A DNA stretch of 64,000 bases. Source: Strongylocentrotus droebachiensis. Its lineage: Eukaryota; Echinodermata; Echinoidea; Camarodonta; Strongylocentrotidae. Below the pieces are notes generated by a model. That model worked only from the letters and a program-made list of their open reading frames with translations. It had not been told where the DNA came from and did not search any database. Where the stretch lies: positions 743,501-807,500 of the forward strand of contig JAVYIG010000094.1 in NCBI GenBank assembly GCA_035222895.1, read 5' to 3'. The position numbers and the translations under genes were made by a program. Positions 49,903 to 60,359 of the stretch are shown here, piece by piece; position 1 is the stretch's first letter, and the number at the start of each line of letters is the position of its first letter.

Positions 49903-50539
49903 GGGCCTATCTCATTGAGCGGCGAATGCTTGCGAACGTAGCGAATTTGAATTCGCGAACTTTTCTGACGAATGTTGGCGAAAATCGGCGACTTTTAGTG
50001 ACGTTTAGCGACAATTAGCAACATTTGAGCGAATGTTTCTGAAAGTGTTTGCGAAAGGCAGTTGTCGACTATTTGCGACTGTAAGCCAATGTTAGCGACA
50101 GTTTTTGCGAAGATTAGCAACTATTTGCCAATCCTTTGCCACTATTTGTGAACGTTTGAGACCTTTTGATAACTCAATGGGTCGCTTTTATAAAGGAACC
50201 ATTATGGTAACTTGGTCGCTAGCATTGGCAAAACAAAGAGAACTGACGACAACAAAGGGCGACGCCGTCTTACAACCGTTTGCAAAGGCTTACGACTGTT
50301 TTGCAAACACTTGCAACTGTTTTGCAAACGCTTACAACTGTTTGCAAACGTTTGCGGAAAAATAAATTCGCGAAGAAATTTTGAACATGTTCAAAATTTC
50401 TTTGCGACAAGAAAAACTGTTTACAACAAAGAAAACTGTTTGCGATCTTTCTTGCAACCTTTTACAACATTTTACAAACTCTGGCGAAACCCCAAATTCG
50501 CTACGTTCGCAAGCATTCGCCGCTCAGTGAGATAGGCCC
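49903..50539. mobile_element. TIR element packed with degenerate TTGCGAAC/TTGCAAACG motifs
   Basis: The left end GGGCCTATCTCATTGAGCGG with CGAATGCTTGCGAACGTAGC is matched inversely at the right, in a TIR of about 45 bp with one mismatch. The interior, over more than 500 bp, is a dense series of short related words (GCGAAC, TTTGCGAC, TTAGCGAC, TTTGCAAACG) on the plus strand. The right half has a roughly 22-bp rhythm of CTTACAACTGTTTTGCAAACG variants. Flanks are TTAA at the left and TTTA at the right, so the target duplication is uncertain. The 86- and 107-codon frames inside are incidental. Confidence 0.8.
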
Positions 50540-51230
50540 TTTACTCGTACCTCTTGAAAGCGTTCTATTCGCTTCTTCCCATCGGCAGGTGCAAAGGGAA
50601 CACCATCATCTAATAGGCAATCTAACTCCATGGCCGTAACGAGGGACTATAAAGGTTGCACTTGACAATTAAGACAATTACATTAACCCCCTAGACACCA
50701 TCTAAATGACGCAAATCTCTGCTAAGTACGAGCGGTAAATTTTCCTCTTTTTTGTTGCTATGGTTAACAACAAGTCATCGCAGGATTAAAAAATTTTCTT
50801 TGATAAGTAGATCAGTCATAATATGTTGATCAAGCTAAGGTAAAAATAGACCTCGCCCTAAAAAATATACCTTTGACATATGAACACTTCCTGTTTTGTT
50901 ACAGGTTGCAATGTATCATACATGTATTTTCCTCAGTGATGCTCCTCTATTGCATTACATGAATAAAACATTCCTATTTATAAGTAGTTTTGAAGTTCCA
51001 AAAATAAAGATAGAGACAAAATGCTTGAACACTAAGATATTAAATTATTATTTTTAATAATAAAACATTACTAATTTATTGGTTAAAATACCGTATGTGT
51101 TTCGAAATATATTACAATGTTAAGTCTAAATTAATCAAAATGCCCTTTCTCTGCTCGGTCGCCTCTCTCCCTTACAGAACACATTAAGTGTAATACTTTA
51201 CCTTAGAAATTGATTGCGCTGCCCCCCTGT

Positions 51231-51520
51231 TACACCCACAAATGTAATAACTCCCACAAATGTAATAACGCCCACAAATGTAATAACACTTTACCCACAA
51301 ATGTAACAACACCCACAAATGTAATAACACTTTACCCACAAATGTAATAATTTCACCCACAAATGTAATAAGCACTTTACCCACAAATGTAATAATTTTG
51401 AATCACCCACAAATGTAATAATGACTTTACCCACAAATGTAATAAATTTGAAGTAATATTTTGAATCACCCACAAATGTAATAATGACTTTACCGACAAA
51501 TGTAATAAATTTGAAGGGAT
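51231..51520 (-). repeat. Outer-domain tandem units, left arm (12 copies)
   Basis: CCCACAAATGTAATAA, one unit as CCGACAAATG, at spacings of 18-26 bp with variable linkers (ACTTTA, TGAATC, or none). Units alternate between two linker types, making a roughly 59-bp higher-order pair near the inner side. The spacers are short and related, not unique, so this is not a CRISPR array. Confidence 0.95.
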
Positions 51521-52210
51521 ATTTTGTCGAATTTAAAACTAAAACCCTGTAATAAAGCATGGGTATAGCGCGCAGTCTTTGCTCCCGGTTATTTAAAAAA
51601 AAAAAAAAAAAATCTTCAAAACTAAGACCCCACCATCTTCCAAACTAAGACCCGGTAATTAAAGCATGGGTTTAGAGCGTAGTTTTTCTTCCAGACCCGG
51701 TTATTTCAAAACTTTTTAAAAATCTTCAAAACTAAGACCCCATCATCTTATTCCTGTGGAAGAACATATATAAGTATTGAGCGTAGTCTTTCCTCCAGAC
51801 CCGGTTTTTCAAAAGTTAAAAAACACAAAAACAAACAAACAAACAAAACAACAACAACAAAAAAACCTTTTAAACTAAGACCCCTCCATCTTCCAAATTA
51901 AGACCCGGTAATAAAGCATGGGATTAGAACGTAGTCTTTACTTCAGACTCGGTTATTTAAAAAAAAAATCTTCAAACTAAGACCTCTCCATCTCATTCCT
52001 GTGGAATAACATGAGTATAGAGCGTAGTCTTTCCTCCAGACCCGGTTATTTCAAAGGAAATAGAAATTTAAACAAATCTTCGAAACTAAGACCCACCATC
52101 TTATTCCTCTTTTTTTTTCATTTAAAAATAAATTACATTATTACATATGTGGATACAACACGTCACAAATAAATGATTGGTCGGCGGTCACACGAACTGA
52201 CGAATCAGTC

Positions 52211-52289
52211 AAAATGGTCCATATATATAACACACAGAGGAGGGACCGATTCGATGGTTCGTTGACCGTCGACGATTTCTTAATCATGT
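52211..52289 (+). promoter_or_regulatory. Inward-facing TATA motif and short reading frame in left arm
   Basis: ATATATATAA at 52221-52230 points into the element. An ATG at 52214-52216 opens a frame (QRRDRFDGSLTVDDFL within it) that stops at TAA three bases after a second ATG at 52285-52287. The right arm carries the mirror copy. It may be a promoter or the start of a lost transposase; this is inference. Confidence 0.3.
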
Positions 52290-52298
52290 AAACATTCT

Positions 52299-53343
52299 AA
52301 CGCCCAAAAATATCCTGAAATTCAATGTTCGTAGAAAAAAAAGTAATTGAATAAGTGACCTTAAATGTATTTAAATATTGACGCTGATTGTTTTATGCAT
52401 GTGATTATGAAATATGTTCACGATATGTAACATATATTTATATATATATATGTACGCTATTAGTGACATTAAAACGTTGGATTGCGATGTTATATTTTCA
52501 TGAGTGCGTGAATGAATTACCTTTCTTCATGTGATGAACTTATCAATTACTTATACTGAAGACTATTAATTGGTACGCGGTACACGGTGTGAATTTATGA
52601 GAACGAAATTTATTCAAAGGCAAATACAAACAAAACACATTTATATTACAGTTTTCCCTACTTCTGAAACACTCAAGCAGCTATATAAACAAGAACAAGT
52701 CTGAAATGATAATCGGTTAACAAGCAAAAAACAACGCATACTTTCATATAACAAATCATAAATAGCTGTATAACGAGATCGCGCGAAACATATTTGCATG
52801 TTTTGAAATTTGAATGAACGATTGCAGAACCCTTTGACTGATAAAATATCTATATACTCTCTCAATCAATGTGAGTAAATTGCAGAGGTTATGGTTTTAT
52901 AGTATTAAATGCAATGATGGATACATAGATTTTGTAAGATAGAAAGTATTTTATTCCAAACGAATGAAGAGGTTGTTTCATTAATATACAGACGGTAACA
53001 GAACCAAAATAATTATTACGTATAAAAAGGTGGAGTAACTCACATGTCTTTTACAAGCAAACAAGGTTATAATTTGGGCAATATTGAACCTGATAACATC
53101 AACTGAACTTGATATAAAACGCAAACAACCTAACACGTGGCAATTCTTCTAAGCTAGGAAAAACAAGAGAACAAGATATCGAAATACTAAATGTACCTGG
53201 CTTTCTGTAACTTAGTATTCGTCCATATAAAACTACTTAACACGTACAACTCCAAAAGTTTTTCAGTAATACTTTTCAGATGCTTTAAGAGTAGACGGAG
53301 TTGAAATGAAGTATGACTGATCAAAAGGAAATAATTATTTTAA
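52299..53343. other. AT-rich interior of the foldback element
   Basis: Unique sequence between the arms with no recognised coding region except the integrase fragment to its right. On the minus strand there are pyrimidine-AG acceptor-like sites (for example TTGTTTTTCCTAG near 53153-53165) downstream of the integrase donor site, but the short frames after them do not look like integrase. Confidence 0.4.
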
Positions 53344-53380
53344 TTATACAATGAGATAAAGAATATTAACAACCTTTACC

Positions 53381-53688
53381 TGATCTGGTATGTTTGGTAC
53401 ATTAAGTTTTTTTTCCTGGGATCTAATCGTTCTTTTGTTTACACGCTGCGAAGCCTTGTAAGCCTTTCTTCGAACAGCTTGTACATTCTTTTCCCAACCA
53501 TGGATAGTATAGTTTGTTTTTTGACGGGAGATATAATTTTGTTCTGGTTTCCTACCAAAGAAAATCTTGAAAGGAGATTTCCATCCAAGGACCTCTTTCG
53601 GGTCCTCGTTTAGGAGTTTTGTATAAGAGGGAAGCTCTTTAACCCAGTTGATACCCTTTTGTTTGTTTACAATAGAATATTTACATGA
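53381..53688 (-). pseudogene. Fragment of a DDE integrase/transposase (C-terminal half), no start codon
   Basis: A minus-strand open frame runs from 53688 to a stop at 53344-53346 without any Met. Its order of motifs fits the region after the catalytic core of retroviral-type (rve) integrases: a W-V-K-E-L-P word near residue 15, a short N-E-D-P linker, W-K-S-P-F, then F-F-G-R-K-P, then a basic stretch (RRKAYKASQRVNKR). Similar motifs occur in Ty3-type integrases, in Ginger-type DNA transposons and in related transposase-derived integrase proteins; I cannot decide among these. The recognisable frame ends at CAG|GTAAAG, a near-consensus splice donor (exon end 53381, or 53380 counted to the last G). 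The 5' side stops exactly where the right arm begins, so the catalytic D-D-E part is absent here. It is therefore a remnant, probably inactive. TATA and a short frame lie about 55-70 bp upstream in the arm. Confidence 0.65.
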
Positions 53689-53758
53689 TTAAGAAATCGT
53701 CGACGGTCAACGAACCATCGAATCGGTCCCTCCTCTGTGTGTTATATATATGGACCAT
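53681..53758 (-). promoter_or_regulatory. Inward-facing TATA motif and short reading frame in right arm
   Basis: TTATATATAT at about 53742-53751 on the plus strand gives TATATATAA on the minus strand, facing the integrase fragment. An ATG at 53756-53758 opens 25 codons (QRRDRFDGSLTVDDFL within) ending at 53681-53683. This frame is out of phase with the integrase frame that starts at 53688, so a direct fusion is not possible without splicing or a lost segment. Confidence 0.3.
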
Positions 53759-54351
53759 TTTTACTGATTTGTCAGTTCGTGTGACCGCCGACCAATCATT
53801 TATTTGTGACGTGTTGTATCCACATATGTAATAATGTAATTTATTTTTTAAATGAAAAAAAAAGAGGAATAAGATGGTGGGTCTTAGTTTCGAAGATTTG
53901 TTTAAATTTTTATTTCCTTTGAAATAACCGGGTCTGGAGGAAAGACTACGCTCTATACCCATGTTATTCCACAGAAATGAGATGGTGAGGTCTTAGTTTA
54001 AAGATTTTTTTTTTTAAATAACCGAGTCTGAAGTAAAGACTACGTTCTAATCCCATGCTTTATTACCGGGTCTTAATTTGGAAGATGGAGGGGTCTTAGT
54101 TTAAAAGGTTTTTTTGTTGTTTTGTTTTGTTTTGTTTTGTTTTTTGTTTGTTTTTTAACTTTTGAAAAACCGGGTCTGGAGGAAAGACTACGCTCAATAC
54201 TTATGTTCTTCCATAGGAATAAGATGATGGGGTCTTAGTTTTGAAGATTTTTTATTTTTTTTGAAATAACCGGGTCTGGAGCAAAGACTGCGCGCTATAC
54301 CCATGCTTTATTACAGGGTTTCAGTTTTAAATTCGACAAAATATCCCTTCA

Positions 54352-54708
54352 AATTTATTACATTTGTGGGTAAAGTCATTATTACATTTGTGGGTGATTC
54401 AAAATATCACTTCAAATTTATTACATTTGTGGGTAAAGTCATTATTACATTTGTGGGTGATTCAAAATATCACTTCAAATTTATTACATTTGTGGGTAAA
54501 GTCATTATTACATTTGTGGGTGATTCAAAATATCACTTCAAATTTATTACATTTGTGGGTAAAGTCATTATTACATTTGTGGGTGAAATTATTACATTTG
54601 TGGGTAAAGTGTTATTACATTTGTGGGTGTTGTTACATTTGTGGGTAAAGTGTTATTACATTTGTGGGCGTTATTACATTTGTGGGAGTTATTACATTTG
54701 TGGGTGTA
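54352..54708 (+). repeat. Outer-domain tandem units, right arm (14 copies)
   Basis: Units of TTATTACATTTGTGGG with GTAAAG, GTGATTC, CG or AG linkers. The inner part is four near-identical copies of a roughly 59-bp pair (ATTTATTACATTTGTGGG plus GTAAAGTCATTATTACAT...). The left arm has only about two such pairs, which shows that copy number changes by slippage or gene conversion between arms. Near-identity of the pairs indicates recent expansion. Confidence 0.95.
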
Positions 54709-54711
54709 ACA

Positions 54712-54726
54712 CCCCCCCCCCCCCCC
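54712..54726. repeat. Poly-C at the right border of the foldback element
   Basis: Fifteen C directly after the terminal TGTAACA, matching six C directly before the left TGTTACA. It may be the insertion target, a duplicated target, or slippage. Confidence 0.85.
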
Positions 54727-54817
54727 ACACACCTCCGATCAAGAAACTAACACATATATACGGTATGAAGTAGTAATTCCTGCCCCTTAACAGTTTAAAT
54801 CTTACATTTGTAGATTC

Positions 54818-55087
54818 CACTATGAACATGACGGACAAAGAAAGAGGAACAAATATACAGTTCCTCATTCTACCCTCAAAAATTGCTGTGGTAGATAAAG
54901 GAACATCCCTTCACTGCTATTATGTAAAAATGTGTAGAACAGGTGAATATGCATGTGACACCTGTTCTACACATTTTTTACATAATAGCAGTGAAGGGAT
55001 GTTCCTTTGTCTACCACAGCAATTGTTGAGGGTAGAATGAGGAACTGTATATTTTGTCCCCTTTCTTTGTCCGTCATGTTCATAGTG
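54818..55087. mobile_element. Near-perfect 270-bp hairpin element
   Basis: The left arm 54818-54945 starts CACTATGAACATGACGGACA. The right arm 54959-55087 is its inverse with only a handful of mismatches, and the loop is 13 nt (AATATGCATGTGA). I see no clear target duplication. It may be a MITE or a recent inverted duplication. A transcript across it would fold into a roughly 128-bp duplex. The 72-codon frame across it is incidental. Confidence 0.85.
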
Positions 55088-55230
55088 TTCCTAACTATCG
55101 TGTATTCTTTTTTCTTCAATTTCTTTGAGAATTTTTATTTCACCAGTTAGTACCAAAACTCACGACTTTTAGAAATAGTTTTGCTGTTAAGGATATTGGA
55201 TGAAAGCAATGAGACAGACGGACGGGATAA

Positions 55231-55381
55231 GCAATCAGTTTAGAGAGGAGTGGCATTGTCGTAAGTAGCACAAAGGTGCATCTCCGTATTAAAAGAGAAT
55301 CTGATCGTCTCAAACGCAATCAGTTTTGAGAGGGGGTGCATTGTCGTAAGTGGCACAGAGGTACATCTTCGTAAAGAATCT
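55231..55381. repeat. Tandem duplication, 85-bp unit, two copies
   Basis: GCAATCAGTTTAGAGAGG (55231) and GCAATCAGTTTTGAGAGG (55316) start two copies. Both continue GTGGCATTGTCGTAAGT or close, then GCAC, AGGT and CATC words. The second copy is shorter by a few bases at its end. Confidence 0.8.
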
Positions 55382-55389
55382 TATCTCCG

Positions 55390-56094
55390 TTTGTAGATGC
55401 TGGGATGAGATAAGTCGTCCACTATATCTCAAGTGTCATCCCTGGTAGATTCAGCTGAAAGGTGTCGCATCTTGTTGGCATCTTAGACAAACAGACATTG
55501 GAAGGGCTGGCTACCCGATACACCCCCGTGCCTAACGCGGCAAAACACAGGCAGAGGTGGCGACAAGGAGGAAGTCACCGTGGAATATTTTATATCAGAA
55601 TTGTCATAATCTCATCTGCAAATACGACAAAGGGCTTTCAATTTTTGAAACTGTAACCCAGCATTCAGTCAAACCGTAATCCAAAAAACATAGATCATCG
55701 TCGAAATCTCATGTGGCTTCGTGCAAAGAAAGGAAATATCATCAATTTTTTTGATATTTCATTCTTGAATGAATGCACAGGTAGAAATACAATATAAGGT
55801 TAATTTTCCATGAGAGACATACTTGATTTATCCTACATTTCATAGTTATTTGATGAATTAGGTCTTCAATATTGTTGCCTAGATACCATAGTCAGGTGAA
55901 TTTTGGTCTTTCCATGGATCCGGAAGTGGCCTCTCCTATTTTAAGAAGACAAGGGGGAGATTGTAATTGTATCGGGAAATTAATTGCTTCACCCACTTCA
56001 TGCCTTTGCTGACAATCCTTGAGCAACCCCTTTACATATGTTCATTTTATTTTTCCCTTCAATTTTGCTTTTTTCAAAGTCGCCTTATCTCTTA
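55390..56094. other. Intergenic stretch without recognised genes
   Basis: No repeat or coding signature seen. Confidence 0.4.
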
Positions 56095-56139
56095 AAATCT
56101 CCCTCACATCTCAGAAGTCGCTATATCTCTTTAAATCGC

Positions 56140-56220
56140 TCTCACGTCATCTCCCTCTCTCTTGCTCTCCCTCCCTCCCTCTCTCTCTATCCCTCTCCCT
56201 CTCTCCCTCTTTCTCTTACC
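56140..56220. repeat. (CT)n / CCCTCT tract
   Basis: CTCTCCCTC repeats on the plus strand, about 80 bp, with Leu/Ser-rich frames as artefacts. Confidence 0.9.
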
Positions 56221-59200
56221 GATGTATTTTCTTCATCTCAAATAATCACGGACGTGGATGCCGCATGGCAGTAAGTGGAAGTCACGTTACATAGGTGAAC
56301 ACGCTCATACTGTGAATTGAATTTGATGATTAGAACCCCGAATAATACGAACGTGACTGCAAATCGGCCTTCGCCTATTTCGGCAGCCCGAATTTCCCGA
56401 TTAAAGGTCTGGGAAAGGAGTGTAAAATAATACGTCTGCACAAACAAGGTTTTCCTAAACGCAGACGAAAAAAAAAACCGACCAATTCCGAGATTCGCCT
56501 TAAAATAATCTGGAAATAAAATCATAAATAATAGATCACGGAATTGAATCCGTATTACATGCTCATTCAAAGTACAAACGCATATTTTATGAAGAAAAAT
56601 AGCTTTTCCCCCCTAAGGCCTCATTTTGTAAAAGCAAATTTTCCGCAGCGGTTATTTAACAATTTGCTGCCGCGCCAGACCGTAAAGTAAATTACAATAT
56701 AAATCAGCCAAATATGCATGCTTCTTACCGGCCAAATGGGAACATATTAAAAATGGCATTTTAGGCATGTCTGTCTGTAAACGCAGTAGACAATTTAGAA
56801 ATAGGATGGTGTGAGGAGAGAAGTGATCGAAGGAGAAAGTTAATGAACAAAATTGGAAGGGCACGAGTGGTATATCATTTCAAACTAAGTAGGAAAATTG
56901 TCACAATTTGAAATGAGAGAAACAAGAAAACATGCGAACATATAATATGAAAGAGAATTATTAGTGACATCGAATAGGGATACCACAGAGAAGAGAACAA
57001 ACTTAAATCGATTTCAAGAAAAAGAAGATGAAAGTGAGACAGAGAAAGAGACAGAACAATGGGGGATGAGGAGAGAAGTAGATCAAACTGGGGAAGGGGT
57101 GAGGAGAGGAGGGGAGAAGGAGATAATTAAGGCAGAGAGGAAGTATAGAAAAAGAAGTGGAAAGAATTACCAAGTTATTTTTTTTCTTTCCATTTTATCA
57201 CATGACTGTAAATTCTATCATTTTCTATATTCACCATTCTGAAATCCAGTATCCAATTTACATACAACTGTACTTCTATTGCAATTTCTATTGAAAAGTT
57301 TTTTATTAAAACATACAAAATGTCCAACCATGCATGTTTTAATAAACGCTTTATTGGTTGATTAAAAGATAGATAGATAAATATATATACAGATTGATTG
57401 ACAGCCTGATTGATCGATCGACTAATTGAATTATAATTGCATTAAAGAAGAAAGAGGGAATAAAGGGAAGTGACAGGGAGAAAGAGATATTGAATTAGAA
57501 CAACATCTATACTTTTACACACCCTCGGCCTGTTTTTCGACTCAACTCTCTTTCCCTCCATCTCTCTCTCCTCTTCTCTTCATACCTTCTTTTCCTTACA
57601 ATGTCCATGCATGTTAATAACCAACGTGTTATAGCAACCTCCACATAGCCTAACTACCCTGATTTCATTTCAACTGCGGTGTCATTGAAGGACTCGTAAC
57701 TAAAGTCCTCATTATACATTCCTAATTGACTGACAGGCTTCCTGTAGCCTCGACAACTACATTTAAAGGTAGTGGCGCGTGCTTGGAATAACGGTGGGGG
57801 GGGGGGGGACTGCTGCTATAATTAAGACATACATTTACAAGTGCCAACATATATATGGACATATGGGACTGCGCTGTACATCGGACAGTCCAGTTCAATT
57901 CATTTCCTTTGAATATAAAAATTGCACATCAATTTTGCCTGCTCATTTTGTTGTTGGGGGGTAGAACATTTAAAGTGGTCAGTGAATAATAACATGGAAG
58001 ATTTGAAATCCTGTCTCGGACTTATTAATGCACAGTGCAGTCCCACATGTTCAGATATGTGTTGATGCTTTTGCATGTTTTGCAAGGACGATCGAAGAAT
58101 TATTTCCCATATGACAAACAGATAACCAAATGCGAATAACTTCAAGACAATTAATCTCGAAATGCAAAACTAATTGAAGTCCTTAAAGTCACAAGATTTA
58201 TTTAGTTATGACGATGTCATGGGCCTTCGTAAACATCATTAAGCCGTCAGGAAGCCCTATGATTTCATTATAGATTGCCAAGATACAAAGGTAATGAAAA
58301 CATCATTAGTATTCACTTACTGATGAAGGTCTGCCCTCTGATTAATAACTGAATACAATCACGTAAAGAAGAGACAGAGGTAACGAGACCTTATGCGGAG
58401 AGTCTAGGAGAAGAACAAAATATGATATACATGTATCGATTTTTTTTTTCGACGACAAAGAGCTAAAAGGAATCCATTAAAAGATCGATATCTAAAATGG
58501 ACAAATTTATCAAGAATTGAATGATGAGTAAACAGATATTTCATATCTATCAAACGTGAGCCTATGTCTCTACCATAAGGAAGTTGTGTTAAAAGGGAAA
58601 GCTAATGTTTAGTCACTGTTAAAGTGGTATAGAGTTTGACCTGAAATATGGTAGAGCTATATGTTGTTGTTTTTTACCGAGTCCAATTATTTGTAGCTTA
58701 CAATGTTCATTCAATCTTGTTATTCAAAGGGCATATTTTACAATTAAATGTTTCCTCGAAAAATTAAGCTTCTGTAAATTGTTTTAGGTATTTATATTGT
58801 ATTGTTTTCTTTTGTGTGTATATGTATATGTATATAGAATAATTTCATATATTTTGTGATCCTAGTCTATTACATTTTTAGTTGCAATTGTTTGGTACCA
58901 AAAGGTAAACAATGTCAGAGAAAAAATGTGGAACACCAAGAAATAAAGTGCAACCGATGATCACGTGATTCATTTCCTACAATCTCCATGTTTTTTGTGT
59001 ATTCATCTTTCGATTGGGGTGTGCGCGTGTGCGCATGTGCGTGTGTGCGGCAGGGTGTGTGTGTCTTTCGTATTGCATCTCATGAAAACAGGTGTTAAAA
59101 TATGAAAGTGCAATTAACTTCTTTTCTCATTGCTATTTCTAAAGTTTCTGCTTTAATATGCGACTATATCACGACCTATAAACCAACACGTTGCCTAAAC

Positions 59201-60349
59201 TCTCTCTTCTATTTGCGTATTGAATCGTCACGGATCGCGTTCAATTCACCTATTTTGGGCGAACTCGCCGTTAAATGATCAAATATCGAGTTGGCTTTCT
59301 CAAGTCTCAGAGTTATTGAACGCCTTGGATGAAAGCAGGTGAAAACAAGTATCCATCCTCGGAAAGCATCGCTTACAATCACACAAACGGTCTAAAAACT
59401 GCTCCGATATTGGTGAAAGAACACGAGTCAATAGGCAGACCATCACGGAGTATCAAGACTGCCATATGATATACGTAGACGATATGCATGTGTGGGTAAC
59501 ACAATGCAAGAAGAATAACCATTTTCTTCAGTTAAAACTAAAATTCATTGAGCCGCAATAAAATTCAATTAATATCTATTCTCAGACTCGAACCACTGAT
59601 ACGCGTGTCAAGGTGAATTTAGAAAACCGCCGTATAGGATTCAGGTTTGTTATTGACTGCAACTCTCCTCCTTTATGGAGACTGTTATCGTATACTTCAA
59701 TTGATTTCTGAGCAGGAAATTGTACCGTGATATTTGATATTCTAAGGGCATTTTGAATTGAATGAATTGAATTGAATTGAATTGTTGGGTTCAATGAAAC
59801 CATCAGCCGAACTTAGAGTTTATTAAGACCTCCATATGCATGTCGTTTAGGAAAATTTGTTATCTATAGTAACTTCTAACAGCATTTAACGATCTCAGTT
59901 AAGTTTAATAAGTTTAATGGAATATCACTTTTACTGCCTTTTAAGTTTGAAAACTGTTTAATCACTGAAAATAAGAATATTGCATAGAGCAGTTGTGAGT
60001 TCAATACAATGTATACCATGCGCATTATGGTGCTTTTCAGATTACTTGGTTTTCAAGGAGAGTATTTCTATTTTAATCTATAGCCAGGTGGTTCGTCAAT
60101 TCGACACAAAATACTGGACGATTCAACTATTCAGTATGACTTTAAGAGATTTTCCGAATGCTATTTTGAAATATGAGCGACTACAAACGTCAATACAGAG
60201 TTATATAAAAGTAGAAGTTCAAAATGCATGAGATGTTGCAAAAAGTTTCCGACGTCTAAATAAATTTTGTGTGATTTGAATTGACTTTAATTTCGGGTGT
60301 AAATATAAAATTAAGTTCAGGTTTGTGTTTGAAGAAAATACACAATATA
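56221..60349. other. Intergenic stretch with scattered microsatellites
   Basis: Holds a purine tract (about 57010-57150), a GATA/GATTGATTGA run (57368-57412), poly-G of about 11-13 near 57796, a GT/GC run (59018-59066) and (TTGAA)n at 59752-59783. The open frames are short, and many are opposed. No gene supported. Confidence 0.4.
59752..59783. repeat. (TTGAA)n pentanucleotide repeat
   Basis: About six TTGAA units with one ATGAA variant. Such (A/T)-rich pentanucleotide tails can mark the 3' end of a non-LTR retroelement, but none was identified beside it. Confidence 0.85.
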
Positions 60350-60359
60350 ACGAAGAAAT

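Larger units (their letters stand above)
51228..52298. repeat. Left inverted arm of the foldback element
   Basis: Matches the reverse complement of 53673-54711. In the innermost 140 bp I count only about two mismatches. It contains one extra middle-domain repeat (about 51630-51720) that the right arm lacks, and 12 instead of 14 terminal units. Confidence 0.9.
51228..54711. mobile_element. 3.48-kb foldback transposon, TU-like
   Basis: Two long inverted arms (51228-52298 and 53673-54711) flank an interior of about 1.37 kb. The termini read TGTTACACCCACAAATG inward on both sides. Each arm has an outer domain of tandem CCCACAAATGTAATAA units, a middle domain of degenerate ~120-bp repeats (AGACCCGGTAATAAAGCATG, GCGTAGTCTTTCCTCCAGAC), and an inner unique domain with near-identical sequence. 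The design matches the sea-urchin TU foldback elements, whose arms have an outer domain of short tandem repeats and a unique inner domain. Both flanks are poly-C (6 at the left, 15 at the right), so the target duplication cannot be read. The interior holds an integrase-like fragment on the minus strand. Confidence 0.9.
53673..54711. repeat. Right inverted arm of the foldback element
   Basis: The inverse of 51228-52298. It lacks one middle-domain repeat but has more terminal units. Long T/TG runs (TTTTGTTTTGTTTTG near 54118-54140) mirror the A/CA runs at 51820-51865. Confidence 0.9.

Noticed and set aside
51231..51520. Regularly spaced short repeats that resemble a CRISPR array
   Set aside because: The spacers are short, variable in length and related to each other. 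The array is mirrored in the opposite arm of a transposon in eukaryotic-type DNA, and no cas genes are present.
54822..55040. 72-codon frame inside the hairpin as a gene
   Set aside because: It runs through both arms of the palindrome, so its second half is the inverse of the first.
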